Assembly (NCBI RefSeq): GCF_938041965.1
Contig: NZ_CALISE010000019.1
Span: 163,458-227,457, forward strand
Length of the DNA: 64,000 bases
Reading direction: 5' to 3'
DNA from: an uncultured Mogibacterium sp.
GTDB taxonomy: Bacteria; Bacillota; Clostridia; Peptostreptococcales; Anaerovoracaceae
Shown here: positions 1 through 8,999 of the stretch, piece by piece
How the letters are laid out: each line of letters begins with the position of its first letter
Numbering within the stretch: position 1 is the stretch's first letter
Made by a program: the position numbers and the translations under genes
Notes under the pieces: model-generated
The model's database searches: none
What the model was told of the DNA's origin: nothing
What the model saw: the letters and a program-made list of their open reading frames with translations, nothing else

Positions 1-1
1 G

Positions 2-685
2 GCGCTGGCTGATATGGCAGGAGTTGCCTATGACGCACATTATAACTGCACAGGCATAGACCCAACAGAGGCGGTGAGATTTATAAAAGAGAAGCATCCC
101 GATGTTGAATTCGAGTATCCGTATGACGATAGGGGAAAGCGAATCACCATGTGGAATCTAATTCCCAGGAAGAAGATGCCGCCAACAAGGCTTGCGAGAT
201 ATTGCTGCCAAGAACTGAAGGAAGTTGGCGGCGTGGGGAGATTTGTAATCACAGGAGTCAGATGGGCAGAAAGCGCCAAAAGAAAAAACAAGCGCAATCT
301 TGCCGAAGAACATATGAAATCTGGGAAAAGACGAATGTCGACAGATAACATCGCAGATGCACCAATGTTCAAGTTCTGCTACGAATACCATAAAAAAATC
401 CTGAACCCTATTATCGATTGGACAGATGAAGAGGTATGGGAATTTATAAGAGAATACAACGTTCCGTACTGCGAACTATACGATAAGGGGTTCAAGCGAA
501 TTGGCTGCATAGGTTGTCCCATGTCAACTAAAGCAAAACAAGAGCTTGACGCATATCCGAAAATAAAAAAGCTTTATCTAAAAGCTTTTGAAGAAATGAT
601 AAAAGCAAGGCGAAAATCGGGACTAAAAACTGATTGGGAGACAGCAGAAGAAGTAATGAAGTGGTGGCTAAAGGGCAAGAGGTAA
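2..685 (+). CDS. Phosphoadenosine phosphosulfate reductase-like protein (5' truncated)
   Basis: The frame is open through the left window edge, so the N-terminal part with the SGGKDS-type PP-loop is missing and the methionine at 14 is internal. What remains resembles phage PAPS-reductase-like proteins: an acidic WTDEEVWEFI segment and the Cys pair in GCIGCP, typical of the family C-terminal half. Such genes are common in early regions of Clostridia phages; proposed roles include nucleotide or DNA sulfur modification, but the actual substrate is unknown. A 53-residue gene with a strong ribosome binding site follows within 10 bases. Confidence 0.8.
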   Translation, partial: ALADMAGVAYDAHYNCTGIDPTEAVRFIKEKHPDVEFEYPYDDRGKRITMWNLIPRKKMPPTRLARYCCQELKEVGGVGRFVITGVRWAESAKRKNKRNLAEEHMKSGKRRMSTDNIADAPMFKFCYEYHKKILNPIIDWTDEEVWEFIREYNVPYCELYDKGFKRIGCIGCPMSTKAKQELDAYPKIKKLYLKAFEEMIKARRKSGLKTDWETAEEVMKWWLKGKR

Positions 686-694
686 GGAGGAGCA

Positions 695-856
695 ATGTCG
701 AGAGTAAATCGGTTAAGAGAGTTATTGAGAGAGTTGTCAGAACTAGATCAGCTCTGGGCACAAGGTCACAGAGCCGACGCTTTCCAGGATTATCGAAAGT
801 TTTTGTTGGATGAAATAGCAAAGCTCAAGGATGGGGGAGAGGTAACAAATGAATAA
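695..856 (+). CDS. Small phage protein, 53 aa
   Basis: An ATG lies 6 bases after a GGAGG at 686-690, and the frame ends overlapping the next start (ATGAATAA arrangement at 849-856), the coupling seen throughout this module. The product is short, charged and leucine-rich, probably mostly helical. No family recognised. It is supported by ribosome binding site and gene packing only. Confidence 0.55.
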   Translation: MSRVNRLRELLRELSELDQLWAQGHRADAFQDYRKFLLDEIAKLKDGGEVTNE

Positions 857-1124
857 ATCAGAGGTTGAACGCAGAACAAAAGAGATTGTAAGCGAGCTAT
901 CAATTATCGACAGCTTCCTGGAGGAAGGCAATATATGCCAGCCAAAATGGTGGCTAAACATGGAATATTCCATGTATGGGGTTGTAGGCTTTATCAAAAA
1001 AAGCCGAACGTTAAAAGTACCCAACGGACTACATATGATGTTTGATGAGACAATCACTAACTACCGAGCTGAACTTATACAGGAGTTGGTAGAGCTCAAC
1101 AAGGGGGCAACTAATGATAATTAA
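849..1124 (+). CDS. Hypothetical phage protein, 91 aa
   Basis: It begins with an ATG overlapping the stop of the previous small gene and is preceded by GGGGGAGAGG at 835-842. The protein is soluble-looking, acidic at its N-terminus, with a central tyrosine- and methionine-rich stretch. I do not recognise the family. It sits in a run of very small early phage genes. Confidence 0.6.
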   Translation: MNKSEVERRTKEIVSELSIIDSFLEEGNICQPKWWLNMEYSMYGVVGFIKKSRTLKVPNGLHMMFDETITNYRAELIQELVELNKGATNDN

Positions 1125-1227
1125 GGCATTCATAGTTTGCATGGTGCTAGTCGGCATCACGCTAGTAATCACAGAAGTGCACCGATATCAGGTGTACAAG
1201 GAAGATATAGAGAGGGAGGACGAATAA
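1114..1227 (+). CDS. Small single-pass membrane protein, 37 aa
   Basis: The ATG is preceded by AAGGGGG and overlaps the upstream stop; the stop overlaps the next ATG (TAATG at 1225-1229). Residues 3-20 are a continuous hydrophobic helix followed by a charged tail, so it is probably a single-pass membrane peptide. No family known. Gene packing at both ends is the main evidence. Confidence 0.5.
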   Translation: MIIKAFIVCMVLVGITLVITEVHRYQVYKEDIEREDE

Positions 1228-1406
1228 TGATATCTGATGAAAAACTACGCCACTATGCGGTTAATTTTCTTAAAGATGAAATAGCGGCAATTGATAAAAC
1301 TCTTAAGAACGTAAGAACTGAAGGTGAAAAAGATCTCTTGCAGAATCTACAACGAGATTTACGTCACGACTTAGAGGAAATAGAGAGGGAGGCGAACAAT
1401 GAATAA
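1227..1406 (+). CDS. Hypothetical phage protein, 59 aa
   Basis: An upstream in-frame start at 1137 exists, but the ATG at 1227 is preferred because GGGAGG (1214-1219) precedes it and it overlaps the previous stop. The product is a charged, probably all-helical protein with a KNVRTEGEKDLLQ core and a highly acidic end. Function unknown. Confidence 0.55.
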   Translation: MISDEKLRHYAVNFLKDEIAAIDKTLKNVRTEGEKDLLQNLQRDLRHDLEEIEREANNE

Positions 1407-1611
1407 CCTAGGACTCGAACCTAAACATGAAAAGCGTGGAAGACTATATCACTTCTTCAAGGACATTCTAGGCGAAGACAAAACTCGTCCTAGAACTGAG
1501 TGCAATTGGATTGACCCAAGGCTTGACAAAGAGCCAACAGATGAAGAGATGAAGGCAATTGTCGACAGGTACGTAGATGATCCAGACGACGTGCTGCCAC
1601 TGGTAGAGTAG
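1399..1611 (+). CDS. Hypothetical phage protein, 70 aa
   Basis: The ATG overlaps the end of the preceding gene and is preceded by GGGAGG at 1387-1392. The protein is acidic and contains no membrane segment or known motif. Function unknown. Confidence 0.55.
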   Translation: MNNLGLEPKHEKRGRLYHFFKDILGEDKTRPRTECNWIDPRLDKEPTDEEMKAIVDRYVDDPDDVLPLVE

Positions 1612-1620
1612 GTGGCGGTT

Positions 1621-1779
1621 ATGAAGGTGACTATTGTAAGAGACTGCTCTGATAAAGAGGATTTTGAAAAACTTCACAGAGCACTGAAAGGATTAAAGGC
1701 AAATGAAATTAATTTTAGAACTATCAGCAGAAGAAGCAGTGAAAGCTATAGAAAATCGAACATTAGTAGCACTCGCTAA
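1621..1779 (+). CDS. Possible small protein, 52 aa
   Basis: The ATG lies ten bases after the previous stop, with GGTGGCGG just upstream. The first 30 residues look protein-like, the serine/arginine-rich end less so, and the frame overlaps the next small frame by 77 bases. Only one of the two overlapping frames may be real. Confidence 0.35.
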   Translation: MKVTIVRDCSDKEDFEKLHRALKGLKANEINFRTISRRSSESYRKSNISSTR

Positions 1780-1831
1780 TTCACTTAAATCAAGGCAGGA
1801 GGAATCTAGCAATGAGCAAGATAAAAATTAA
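1703..1831 (+). CDS. Possible small protein, 42 aa
   Basis: The frame starts at an ATG (1703) inside the previous small frame and overlaps the start of the SbcC-like gene by 20 bases. The sequence (ELSAEEAVKAIENRT) looks like a genuine amphipathic helix, more protein-like than the end of the overlapping frame. AAAGG (1694-1698) could serve as a ribosome binding site. No family recognised. Confidence 0.4.
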   Translation: MKLILELSAEEAVKAIENRTLVALANSLKSRQEESSNEQDKN

Positions 1832-3119
1832 TAAGCTTGAAATTGAAAATGTAAAGAGGGTTAAGGCTGTAAAATTTGAGCCTACAGCAAATGGTATTAC
1901 CGTCATTGGTGGTGATAACGGACAGGGAAAAACAAGTGTACTAGATAGTATTGCCTGGGCACTTGGAGGTAATAAATTTAGACCTTCACAGCCCGTTCGA
2001 GAAGGATCTGTTATACCTCCTAATCTACACATCGTTATGAGTAATGGACTTGTTGTTGAAAGAAAAGGTAAGAATTCAGATTTGAAAGTTATTGATCCGG
2101 ATGGTAACAAGGCAGGACAACAGTTACTAGACTCATTCGTTGAGGAACTGGCATTAAATCTTCCTAAGTTTATGCAGCAGGCTAATAAAGAAAAGGCCAA
2201 TACACTACTGCAGATTATAGGTGTAGGAGAACAGTTAGTTGCTCTAGAAAAAGAAGAACAGGATGCATATAACCGTAGACACGCTATCGGTCAGATTGCT
2301 GACCAGAAAGAAAAGTTTGCAAAGGAACAAGAGTATTATCTTGATGCACCAAAAGAACTTGTATCTGCATCGGATCTAATAAAGCAGCAGCAGGAAATAC
2401 TGGCCAGAAATGGTGAGAATCAAAAGAAAAGGGAGAACCTAGCATCAATACAAAAATTGCATGAGGAAGCGGTAGATAGGGTTGAGATGCTAAAAAGGGA
2501 ACTTTCAAATGCTGAAAATGAACTTGCGAAAGTAATAGGAGATTTAGCAACTGCTAACAAATCCGCTAAAAACCTAATTGATGAATCAACTGAGGAGCTC
2601 GAAAAGAGCATAACAGAAGTTGACGAAATCAATAGGAAAGTAAGAGCTAACCTCGATAAGGATAAGGCTGAGGAAGATGCTAGAGATTACAGAGAAGAAT
2701 ATGACGCACTAACTACAGAAATAAATGAAATCAGGAAGAGGAAAACAGCTCTGCTAGATAATGCGGATTTACCGTTAGAAGGATTATCCGTTGAAGATGG
2801 AGATCTTATTTATAACGGATTCAAATGGGATAACATGAGTGGTTCAGAACAACTAAAAGTAGCAACTGCCATTGTCCGCAAACTAAATCCAAATTGTGGA
2901 TTCGTCTTAATAGATAAGCTGGAGCAGATGGATGTAACAACTCTAAATGCATTTGGAGAATGGTTAGAATCAGAAGGACTACAAGCTATTGCTACGAGAG
3001 TAAGCACAGGAGACGAGTGCTCAATCATCATCGAAGATGGGTATATAAAAGCTCAAGAACCAACTGTTGAAAATGCTCCAGGTGTTGCTGAATATCCACA
3101 GACAAAATGGGAATTTTAG
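1812..3119 (+). CDS. SbcC/RecF-like AAA ATPase
   Basis: A 435-residue ATPase of the SMC/RecF/SbcC class, as found in phage recombination modules. The Walker A motif GGDNGQGKT is at residues 33-41, the middle (about 130-310) is a long charged coiled-coil-like region, and the C-terminal head has a signature-like MSGSEQLKVA followed by a Walker B-like FVLIDKLEQM. It is shorter than host SbcC, as usual for phage versions. The start follows AGGAGG at 1796-1801. It is followed after 9 bases by a Sak4-like ATPase, so a role in DNA recombination or repair during replication is inferred. Confidence 0.8.
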   Translation: MSKIKINKLEIENVKRVKAVKFEPTANGITVIGGDNGQGKTSVLDSIAWALGGNKFRPSQPVREGSVIPPNLHIVMSNGLVVERKGKNSDLKVIDPDGNKAGQQLLDSFVEELALNLPKFMQQANKEKANTLLQIIGVGEQLVALEKEEQDAYNRRHAIGQIADQKEKFAKEQEYYLDAPKELVSASDLIKQQQEILARNGENQKKRENLASIQKLHEEAVDRVEMLKRELSNAENELAKVIGDLATANKSAKNLIDESTEELEKSITEVDEINRKVRANLDKDKAEEDARDYREEYDALTTEINEIRKRKTALLDNADLPLEGLSVEDGDLIYNGFKWDNMSGSEQLKVATAIVRKLNPNCGFVLIDKLEQMDVTTLNAFGEWLESEGLQAIATRVSTGDECSIIIEDGYIKAQEPTVENAPGVAEYPQTKWEF

Positions 3120-3128
3120 GAGGTACTA

Positions 3129-4202
3129 ATGAATATAACAAGAGGAAAAATCGCAAAAGCTCAAAGGGTCGTTATATATGGTGTTGAGGGTATTGGTAAA
3201 TCAACACTAGCATCTAAATTTCCTAATCCACTATTTATAGATATCGAAGGATCTACAGGAAACATGGATGTTGCTAGGCTAGATAAACCAACAAGCTTCT
3301 CTATGCTCGTTAACGAAGTTAATTTCGTAAAAGCTAATAAAGAGGTTTGTGACACGTTAATTATTGATACGGCTGACTGGATGGAAAAGTTAATCATCGA
3401 GCAGATATGTCAAGCTCATAATAAGACAGACATTACTCAGTTTGGCTATGGGGATGGATTTGTAAAGCTTGAGACTGAAATAGGAAGATTTTTAAATCTA
3501 CTTTCTGATCTTGTTGAGATGGGAATCAACGTTGTACTAACGGCACATGCTATTATCCGCAAATTTGAACAACCTGATGAAATGGGAGCTTATGACCGAT
3601 ACGAACTAAAGCTAGGAAACAAGACCACTGCTAAAACTGCAGCTCTTGTGAAAGAGTGGGCGGATATAGTTTTATTCTGCAATTACAAGACACATGTATT
3701 CGCTACTGACGACAAAGGCAAAAAACATAAGGCACAGGGTGGAGAACGAGTAATGTATGCAGAGCATCATCCATCATGGGATGCTAAAAATCGTCATGGG
3801 CTGCCATTCGAAATGCCTATGGATTACAAGAATATTGCTCATATATTTAATAAAGCAACGCAGTCAGCAACACCAGAAAGCGCTGCTCCTACATGGACAC
3901 CAGGAGGTGGGGCTGTTGATGACTCAATGCCACAATCAGCAGAAGTAGCTGGTGAGCAAAAGGCAGAATCAGAACCACAAAAGACGGATGATAACAATAA
4001 TAAGGTTTATGAGATGCCACCAAGCATCCCTAAAAGTGTCCAGGACCTGATGAAGTCGGACAATGTATCAGTTGAACAACTTAGCGAGTTCTGGTCAAAA
4101 GCGGGGCATTTTCCAAAAGATATGCCTATCCAGAATATACCGACTGAATACTGGAATATGCTCAGTGCACACTGGAATAAAGTTATTGAAACTGTTAATT
4201 AA
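3129..4202 (+). CDS. RecA-like AAA ATPase, Sak4/AAA_24 family
   Basis: A 357-residue protein with Walker A GVEGIGKS at residues 18-25 and the DIEGS segment that follows in AAA_24 phage ATPases. LIIDTADW gives the Walker B acidic residue, and LTAHA a sensor-like motif. Family members related to Sak4 promote single-strand annealing or exchange together with a phage SSB-like partner, and the next gene is of the DUF669 family that commonly fills that place. The C-terminal 100 residues are low complexity and acidic. AGGAGG precedes the start. Confidence 0.8.
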   Translation: MNITRGKIAKAQRVVIYGVEGIGKSTLASKFPNPLFIDIEGSTGNMDVARLDKPTSFSMLVNEVNFVKANKEVCDTLIIDTADWMEKLIIEQICQAHNKTDITQFGYGDGFVKLETEIGRFLNLLSDLVEMGINVVLTAHAIIRKFEQPDEMGAYDRYELKLGNKTTAKTAALVKEWADIVLFCNYKTHVFATDDKGKKHKAQGGERVMYAEHHPSWDAKNRHGLPFEMPMDYKNIAHIFNKATQSATPESAAPTWTPGGGAVDDSMPQSAEVAGEQKAESEPQKTDDNNNKVYEMPPSIPKSVQDLMKSDNVSVEQLSEFWSKAGHFPKDMPIQNIPTEYWNMLSAHWNKVIETVN

Positions 4203-4217
4203 AAGGAGAAAAAAGAA

Positions 4218-4709
4218 ATGGAAAACAATTACGCAAGAGAGTTTGATTGGAATGACGAGATTGCCCAGGATAGTGAATTTTTACTACTGCCTGAAGGAGA
4301 TTATTACTTCACTGTAGAGAGTTTTGAAAGGGCAAGACATACACCTTCAGCTGGTGGTAAGTTGCCACCTTGCAACAAGGCAATAATCAATATCGTGATT
4401 AGTACAGCAGATGGTGATGTTAGGCTAAAGCACAATTTATTCTTACATAGCTCAACAGAAGGATTACTTTCAGCATTCTTTGGAGCTATTGGTTTAAAGC
4501 AAAAGGGACAGCCTTTGAAAATGGATTGGAACGCAATCATAGGTAAGCAGGGTGTGTGCAAGGTAGGTCAGCGTGAGTATAACGGTAATAAGTTTAATGA
4601 TGTTAAGCGCATGGTTTATAAAGAAGATGTTGATAACACTAAAGTTCTTAATACATCGAAAAATGCAGGTTTTCAGGAAGTCATGGATCCAGAAGCTTTC
4701 GCTTGGTAA
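4218..4709 (+). CDS. DUF669 family protein
   Basis: A 163-residue protein matching the DUF669 pattern: acidic N-terminus with FDWNDE, then LPEGDYYFTVESFE, and a conserved central beta-rich part. DUF669 proteins regularly lie beside Sak4-like ATPases in phages and are thought to act as single-strand DNA binding partners; that role is inferred from context. AAAAGGAGAAAA precedes the start. The gene lies between the Sak4-like ATPase and a helicase. Confidence 0.8.
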   Translation: MENNYAREFDWNDEIAQDSEFLLLPEGDYYFTVESFERARHTPSAGGKLPPCNKAIINIVISTADGDVRLKHNLFLHSSTEGLLSAFFGAIGLKQKGQPLKMDWNAIIGKQGVCKVGQREYNGNKFNDVKRMVYKEDVDNTKVLNTSKNAGFQEVMDPEAFAW

Positions 4710-4715
4710 AAGACA

Positions 4716-6299
4716 ATGAAATTAAGAGATTACCAAGAAGAGGCTAGAGCCGCCATTAATTCAGAGTGGGATAGTGGAAATAAGAAAACTCTGTTGGTAC
4801 TTCCTACAGGCTGTGGCAAGACGATTGTTTTCTCTAAGGTTATTGAGGATCGTGTAAGGCTGGGCGAGAGAGTTCTCGTCTTAGCCCATAGATCCGAATT
4901 ACTAGATCAAGCTGCAGATAAGTTAAAGAAGGCTACAGGTCTTACTACAAGCACCGAGAAGGCGAGTGAAAGTTGCTTAGACAGTTGGAATCGTGTTGTG
5001 GTTGGTTCTGTCCAGACGCTACAGAGGCCTAAGAGGCTAGCAAACTTTGACAATGACTATTTCGACACAATAGTAGTTGATGAAGCGCATCACTGTATAT
5101 CGGAGAGCTATCAGAGAGTTTTAACACATTTTGATAATGCAAAAGTACTTGGAGTTACCGCTACACCAGACAGAGGGGATATGCGTAATTTAGGCTCATA
5201 TTTTGAAAGCCTGGCATATGAATACACTCTACCTAAAGCTATAAAGAGTGGGTACCTAAGTCCAATCAAAGCTTTAACTATACCTATTCAATTAGATTTG
5301 AGTAGTGTATCTATACAGTCAGGTGATTTCAAGGCAAGTGAGATAGGTACAGCACTAGATCCATACCTTGAACAGATTGCAGACGAAATGATTAAGTACT
5401 GCAGTGATAGAAAGACCGTTGTATTTCTGCCGCTAGTTAAGACCTCGCAGAAGTTCAGAGATATTCTAAACTCTAAAGGATTTAAGGCAGCAGAAGTGAA
5501 TGGGGATAGCAAAGATAGGGCTGAGATTTTAGATGACTTTAGCCAGAATAAATACAATGTACTATGCAATTCAATGCTGCTCACGGAGGGCTGGGATGAA
5601 CCTTCTGTTGACTGCATAGTTGTCCTTAGGCCAACCAAAATACGTAGCCTATATTCACAGATGGTTGGACGCGGAACGAGGCTATCAGAAGGAAAAGAAG
5701 AGCTTTTACTACTGGATTTTCTGTGGCACACAGAACGCCACGAATTATGTCATCCGGCTAGCCTTATTTGTGAAAATGAGGAAGTAGCAAAGAAGATGAC
5801 TGAAAACATGGAGAGCCTTGCAGGTATAGAAATGGACATTCAAGAGGCAGAAGAAAAAGCTGCATCAGATGTCGTTACTCAACGAGAAGAAGCACTTGCA
5901 CAACAGCTTGCTGAAATGAGGAAACGAAAAAGAAAGCTAGTAGATCCACTGCAATTTGAGATGAGTATACAGGCTGAAGATTTATCAAATTATGTGCCTT
6001 CGTTTGGTTGGGAAATGGCTCCGCCTTCTCAAAAACAAGTAAAGGCACTAGAAAAGTTAGGTATTTTACCTGATGAAATAGGCAATGCAGGTAAAGCATC
6101 AAAGCTTTTAGACAGACTAGATAAGCGAAGAGAAGAGGGATTAACAACTCCTAAACAAATACGATTCCTAGAGAGTAAAGGCTTCCAGCATGTAGGCACA
6201 TGGCAGTTTGAAAGTGCAAGACATCTTATAGATAGGATTGCTGCTGGTGGCTGGAGAGTGCCAAGAAATATAGACCCTAAAACATATGTCCCTAATTAG
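4716..6299 (+). CDS. DEAD/DEAH-box helicase, SSL2-like
   Basis: A 527-residue superfamily 2 helicase. Motif I PTGCGKT is at residues 30-36, DEAH near 122-125, VTATPDRG as motif III, and motif VI is MVGRGTRLSEGK in the second RecA-like domain. The C-terminal 150 residues after the helicase core are lysine/glutamate-rich, with a repeated helical module (KALEKLGI, RFLESKGF) that may bind DNA. The start is 6 bases after the DUF669 stop with only a weak ribosome binding site, suggesting coupling. Probably unwinds phage origin or recombination intermediates. Confidence 0.85.
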   Translation: MKLRDYQEEARAAINSEWDSGNKKTLLVLPTGCGKTIVFSKVIEDRVRLGERVLVLAHRSELLDQAADKLKKATGLTTSTEKASESCLDSWNRVVVGSVQTLQRPKRLANFDNDYFDTIVVDEAHHCISESYQRVLTHFDNAKVLGVTATPDRGDMRNLGSYFESLAYEYTLPKAIKSGYLSPIKALTIPIQLDLSSVSIQSGDFKASEIGTALDPYLEQIADEMIKYCSDRKTVVFLPLVKTSQKFRDILNSKGFKAAEVNGDSKDRAEILDDFSQNKYNVLCNSMLLTEGWDEPSVDCIVVLRPTKIRSLYSQMVGRGTRLSEGKEELLLLDFLWHTERHELCHPASLICENEEVAKKMTENMESLAGIEMDIQEAEEKAASDVVTQREEALAQQLAEMRKRKRKLVDPLQFEMSIQAEDLSNYVPSFGWEMAPPSQKQVKALEKLGILPDEIGNAGKASKLLDRLDKRREEGLTTPKQIRFLESKGFQHVGTWQFESARHLIDRIAAGGWRVPRNIDPKTYVPN

Positions 6300-6316
6300 T
6301 GGAGAGAGATAAGGCT

Positions 6317-6544
6317 ATGGATAAAGAAAAAGAGAAACTTTATATTGTTTGCAATTCAGCGAAAGAAATAGCTCCAAGACATATACTGAGAATTTATAAG
6401 CGGAAATCAGATGCATATAAATTCTTGGGTAAGTATGTCTCAGAGCTAAATAATAGCACCTATACTGGATATCTAAGTATAGCAGAAAAGGTGGTAGGTG
6501 ATAATGATGATTTAACAATTTTAGGAGAAAAAGATGGAATATAA
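6317..6544 (+). CDS. Hypothetical phage protein, 75 aa
   Basis: A GTG at 6299 is possible, but the ATG at 6317 has GGAGAG at 6301-6306 at normal distance and is preferred. The protein is lysine- and tyrosine-rich with no recognised domain. Its last codons overlap the primase gene by 11 bases. Function unknown. Confidence 0.6.
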   Translation: MDKEKEKLYIVCNSAKEIAPRHILRIYKRKSDAYKFLGKYVSELNNSTYTGYLSIAEKVVGDNDDLTILGEKDGI

Positions 6545-8780
6545 CAACTTTTTAGAATTATTAAATTACATACAGCCATCCTCTCTTGATTATCAGGAAT
6601 GGATAAACGTGGGAATGGCTCTAAAACATGAAGGCTTTTCTGCGGATGTATGGGACGATTGGAGCAAAGCAGATAGAAGATATAAGCCTGGTGAATGTTA
6701 TAGAAAGTGGAACACTTTCACCGGCACATCTTCACCTGTAACTGGCGGAACTATATACCAGCTTGCCGTAGATGCAGGATGGAAGCCTGAAAAAACATCC
6801 CATGAGCTAAATTGGGATGATGAGATAGATAAAGACTATCAGATTGTAGAAAAGGAATGGGTGGAAGGTATCGAAATAAAAGAACCTGACATCTGGAATC
6901 CTGTTAATGATCTCATTAAGTATTTGGAAATATTATTTGATAGTACTGAAAATGTCGGTTATGTAACTGAGGTTTGGGAGAAGGATGGTAAATATATGCC
7001 ATCTAAAGGTAACTATGACAGAACCGCAGGACAGCTTATAGAACAGTTATCTAAGTGCGATGGTGATATAGGGTCAGTTCTTGGCGACTACAAAGAGGAA
7101 GCGGGAGCTTGGATTAGATTTAATCCGCTTGATGGTAAAGGCGTTAAGAATGACAATGTAACTGATTACAGATATGCATTGGTAGAATCCGATTCAATGG
7201 ATCTAGATAAACAAAATGCACTCATTCGAGAGCTCGAGCTTCCGATTGCAACTCTCGTATATAGTGGTAAAAAGTCGCCACATGCGGTTGTAAGGATAGA
7301 TGCTAGGGATTACACCGAATATCGCAAAAGAGTTGACTATATCTACTCTATTTGTAAAAAGAATGGGCTAGAGATTGATACTCAGAATAAGAATCCTAGT
7401 AGATTATCAAGAATGCCCGGAGTGATAAGAAATGGTCGGAAGCAGTTCCTAATTGATACAAATATAGGTAAGTCATCATATGAAGAGTGGTATCAGTTTA
7501 TAGAGGATATTAACGACGATCTCCCGGACCCAGAGGGGCTTGAAGCTTATTGGGATGACATGCCAGAGCTAGCGCCAGAGTTAATACATGGAGTACTTAG
7601 ACAAGGTCACAAGATGCTTATTGCAGGACCATCTAAAGCGGGTAAGTCATTCGCTCTAATAGAAATGTGTATAGCGATAGCAGAGGGTAACAAGTGGCTA
7701 AACTGGCAGTGTACGCAAGGTAGGGTTCTATATGTAAATCTAGAACTTGATAGAGCTTCTTGTTTACACAGATTCAAAGATGTATATGAGGCATTAAACA
7801 TAGCCCCTGAAAACATCAATAATATTGATATTTGGAACCTCCGAGGAAAGACTGTGCCAATGGATAAATTAGCCCCTAAATTAATCCGTAGAGCGATTAA
7901 AAAGGACTACATAGCAGTTATTATTGACCCTATATATAAAGTGCTTACAGGCGACGAAAACAGCGCAGATCAGATGGCTCATTTCACTAATCAATTCGAT
8001 AAAGTGGCTACTGAGTTAGGGTGCAGTGTTATTTATTGTCACCATCACTCTAAGGGTGCCCAGGGCGGTAAGAAGAGCCTAGATAGAGCTTCCGGAAGTG
8101 GAGTATTCGCTAGGGACCCAGATGCTCTTATAGACTTAATAGAACTTGAATTAACAGATGAAATATATTCAATGCAGCTTAATCAGGCTAAGTGTAAAGT
8201 CTATGAAAATGCAATTAAAAAGCATAATCCTGGCTATTACGAGGAACATGTAGGCATAGATGACACCATGAGTTTACCTCAGATGAGTGAGCACGCTAAT
8301 AGGGCCTTAACTAAGTCTACACTTACAAAGTGTTCTATAGAATGTAACACTGCGGAGGAAAGAATTCGCACACTTAGCGCTTGGAGAATCAGTGGTACAT
8401 TAAGAGAATTTGCCAAGTTTAAGCCTGTAGATATGTGGTTTAAATATCCAAAACATGAGATTGATGATGTAGGAATACTCGCAGATATTGAGATTGGTGA
8501 TGATAAACCAGCATGGAAAAAAGCCGTTGAGAATCGTAAGAAAAATGCTAAACAGTCAAAGGAAAATAAACTAAATGAATTCGAAATTGAATTCGCTAAT
8601 CTTGAGCTAGATGGTGAGGTTCTCATGTCTGAATTGGCAAATGCATTAGGATTATCTTCACACAGGCAGATTGGAATTTGGCTCGGTAATAGTAAAAAAT
8701 CTAGACCCGAATACAAGGAAAGATTTGAGACTTATACAGGAGAAGATGGACAACGATATGTGAAAAGGAAAGATGTGTGA
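6534..8780 (+). CDS. Phage primase/helicase (PriCT-2 plus RepA-like AAA_25 ATPase)
   Basis: A 748-residue replication protein. Residues about 1-80 match PriCT-2 (YQEWINVGMALKH followed by a WDDWS and YRKWNTF pattern). A primase/polymerase-like region follows (about 110-330, with a conserved SRLSRMPGV). Then comes a RecA-fold helicase with Walker A GPSKAGKS near 365, VIIDPIYK as Walker B and YCHHHSKG as sensor. This layout is that of phage replicative primase-helicases. The putative origin repeats begin 5 bases after its stop. The start overlaps the upstream gene and follows AGGAGAAAA. Confidence 0.85.
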   Translation: MEYNNFLELLNYIQPSSLDYQEWINVGMALKHEGFSADVWDDWSKADRRYKPGECYRKWNTFTGTSSPVTGGTIYQLAVDAGWKPEKTSHELNWDDEIDKDYQIVEKEWVEGIEIKEPDIWNPVNDLIKYLEILFDSTENVGYVTEVWEKDGKYMPSKGNYDRTAGQLIEQLSKCDGDIGSVLGDYKEEAGAWIRFNPLDGKGVKNDNVTDYRYALVESDSMDLDKQNALIRELELPIATLVYSGKKSPHAVVRIDARDYTEYRKRVDYIYSICKKNGLEIDTQNKNPSRLSRMPGVIRNGRKQFLIDTNIGKSSYEEWYQFIEDINDDLPDPEGLEAYWDDMPELAPELIHGVLRQGHKMLIAGPSKAGKSFALIEMCIAIAEGNKWLNWQCTQGRVLYVNLELDRASCLHRFKDVYEALNIAPENINNIDIWNLRGKTVPMDKLAPKLIRRAIKKDYIAVIIDPIYKVLTGDENSADQMAHFTNQFDKVATELGCSVIYCHHHSKGAQGGKKSLDRASGSGVFARDPDALIDLIELELTDEIYSMQLNQAKCKVYENAIKKHNPGYYEEHVGIDDTMSLPQMSEHANRALTKSTLTKCSIECNTAEERIRTLSAWRISGTLREFAKFKPVDMWFKYPKHEIDDVGILADIEIGDDKPAWKKAVENRKKNAKQSKENKLNEFEIEFANLELDGEVLMSELANALGLSSHRQIGIWLGNSKKSRPEYKERFETYTGEDGQRYVKRKDV

Positions 8781-8784
8781 GGGG

Positions 8785-8920
8785 TACGGCAGACTATAAA
8801 ATTATAGTTGGTTGTACCCGTATGTCAGACTATAAAATTTATAGTTCGCTGCATGTGTACGGCAGACCATAAATTTATAGTCAACCGCATGGGTACAGAC
8901 CCCTATACTACGTATAGGTA
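8785..8920 (+). repeat. Three palindromic repeats, probable origin iterons
   Basis: Three copies of a CAGAC(T/C)ATAAA...TTTATAGT unit begin at 8790, 8826 and 8873. Each is itself an inverted repeat (ACTATAAA/TTTATAGT) and is bounded by GTAC- or GTATG-type sequence. A further palindrome, CCTATAC-TAC-GTATAGG, follows at about 8901-8917. The cluster lies directly behind the primase-helicase gene and is not coding. Iterons for replication initiator binding are the best explanation; an operator cluster is the alternative. Confidence 0.6.
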
Positions 8921-8951
8921 TTGTCATACCCCCATGCAAGCATGTACATAC

Positions 8952-8999
8952 CCCTATGTGGTGGGGCGGATAATGCTGCCGCCCCGCCCACACATAGGG
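8952..8999 (+). other. Long GC-rich inverted repeat, putative phage replication origin hairpin
   Basis: CCCTATGTG at 8952-8960 is matched by CACATAGGG at 8991-8999. Inside these arms GGGGCGG pairs with CCGCCCC, giving a strong, slightly imperfect stem with a short AT-containing loop. No T tract follows, so a simple terminator is unlikely. Together with the iterons upstream this has the look of an origin of replication or a strong regulatory structure before rusA. Confidence 0.5.

Noticed and set aside
8785..8920. Repeats with regular spacing, considered as a CRISPR array
   Set aside because: Only three short palindromic units with unequal spacing (36 and 47 bases), related spacers and no cas genes; an origin or operator cluster fits better.
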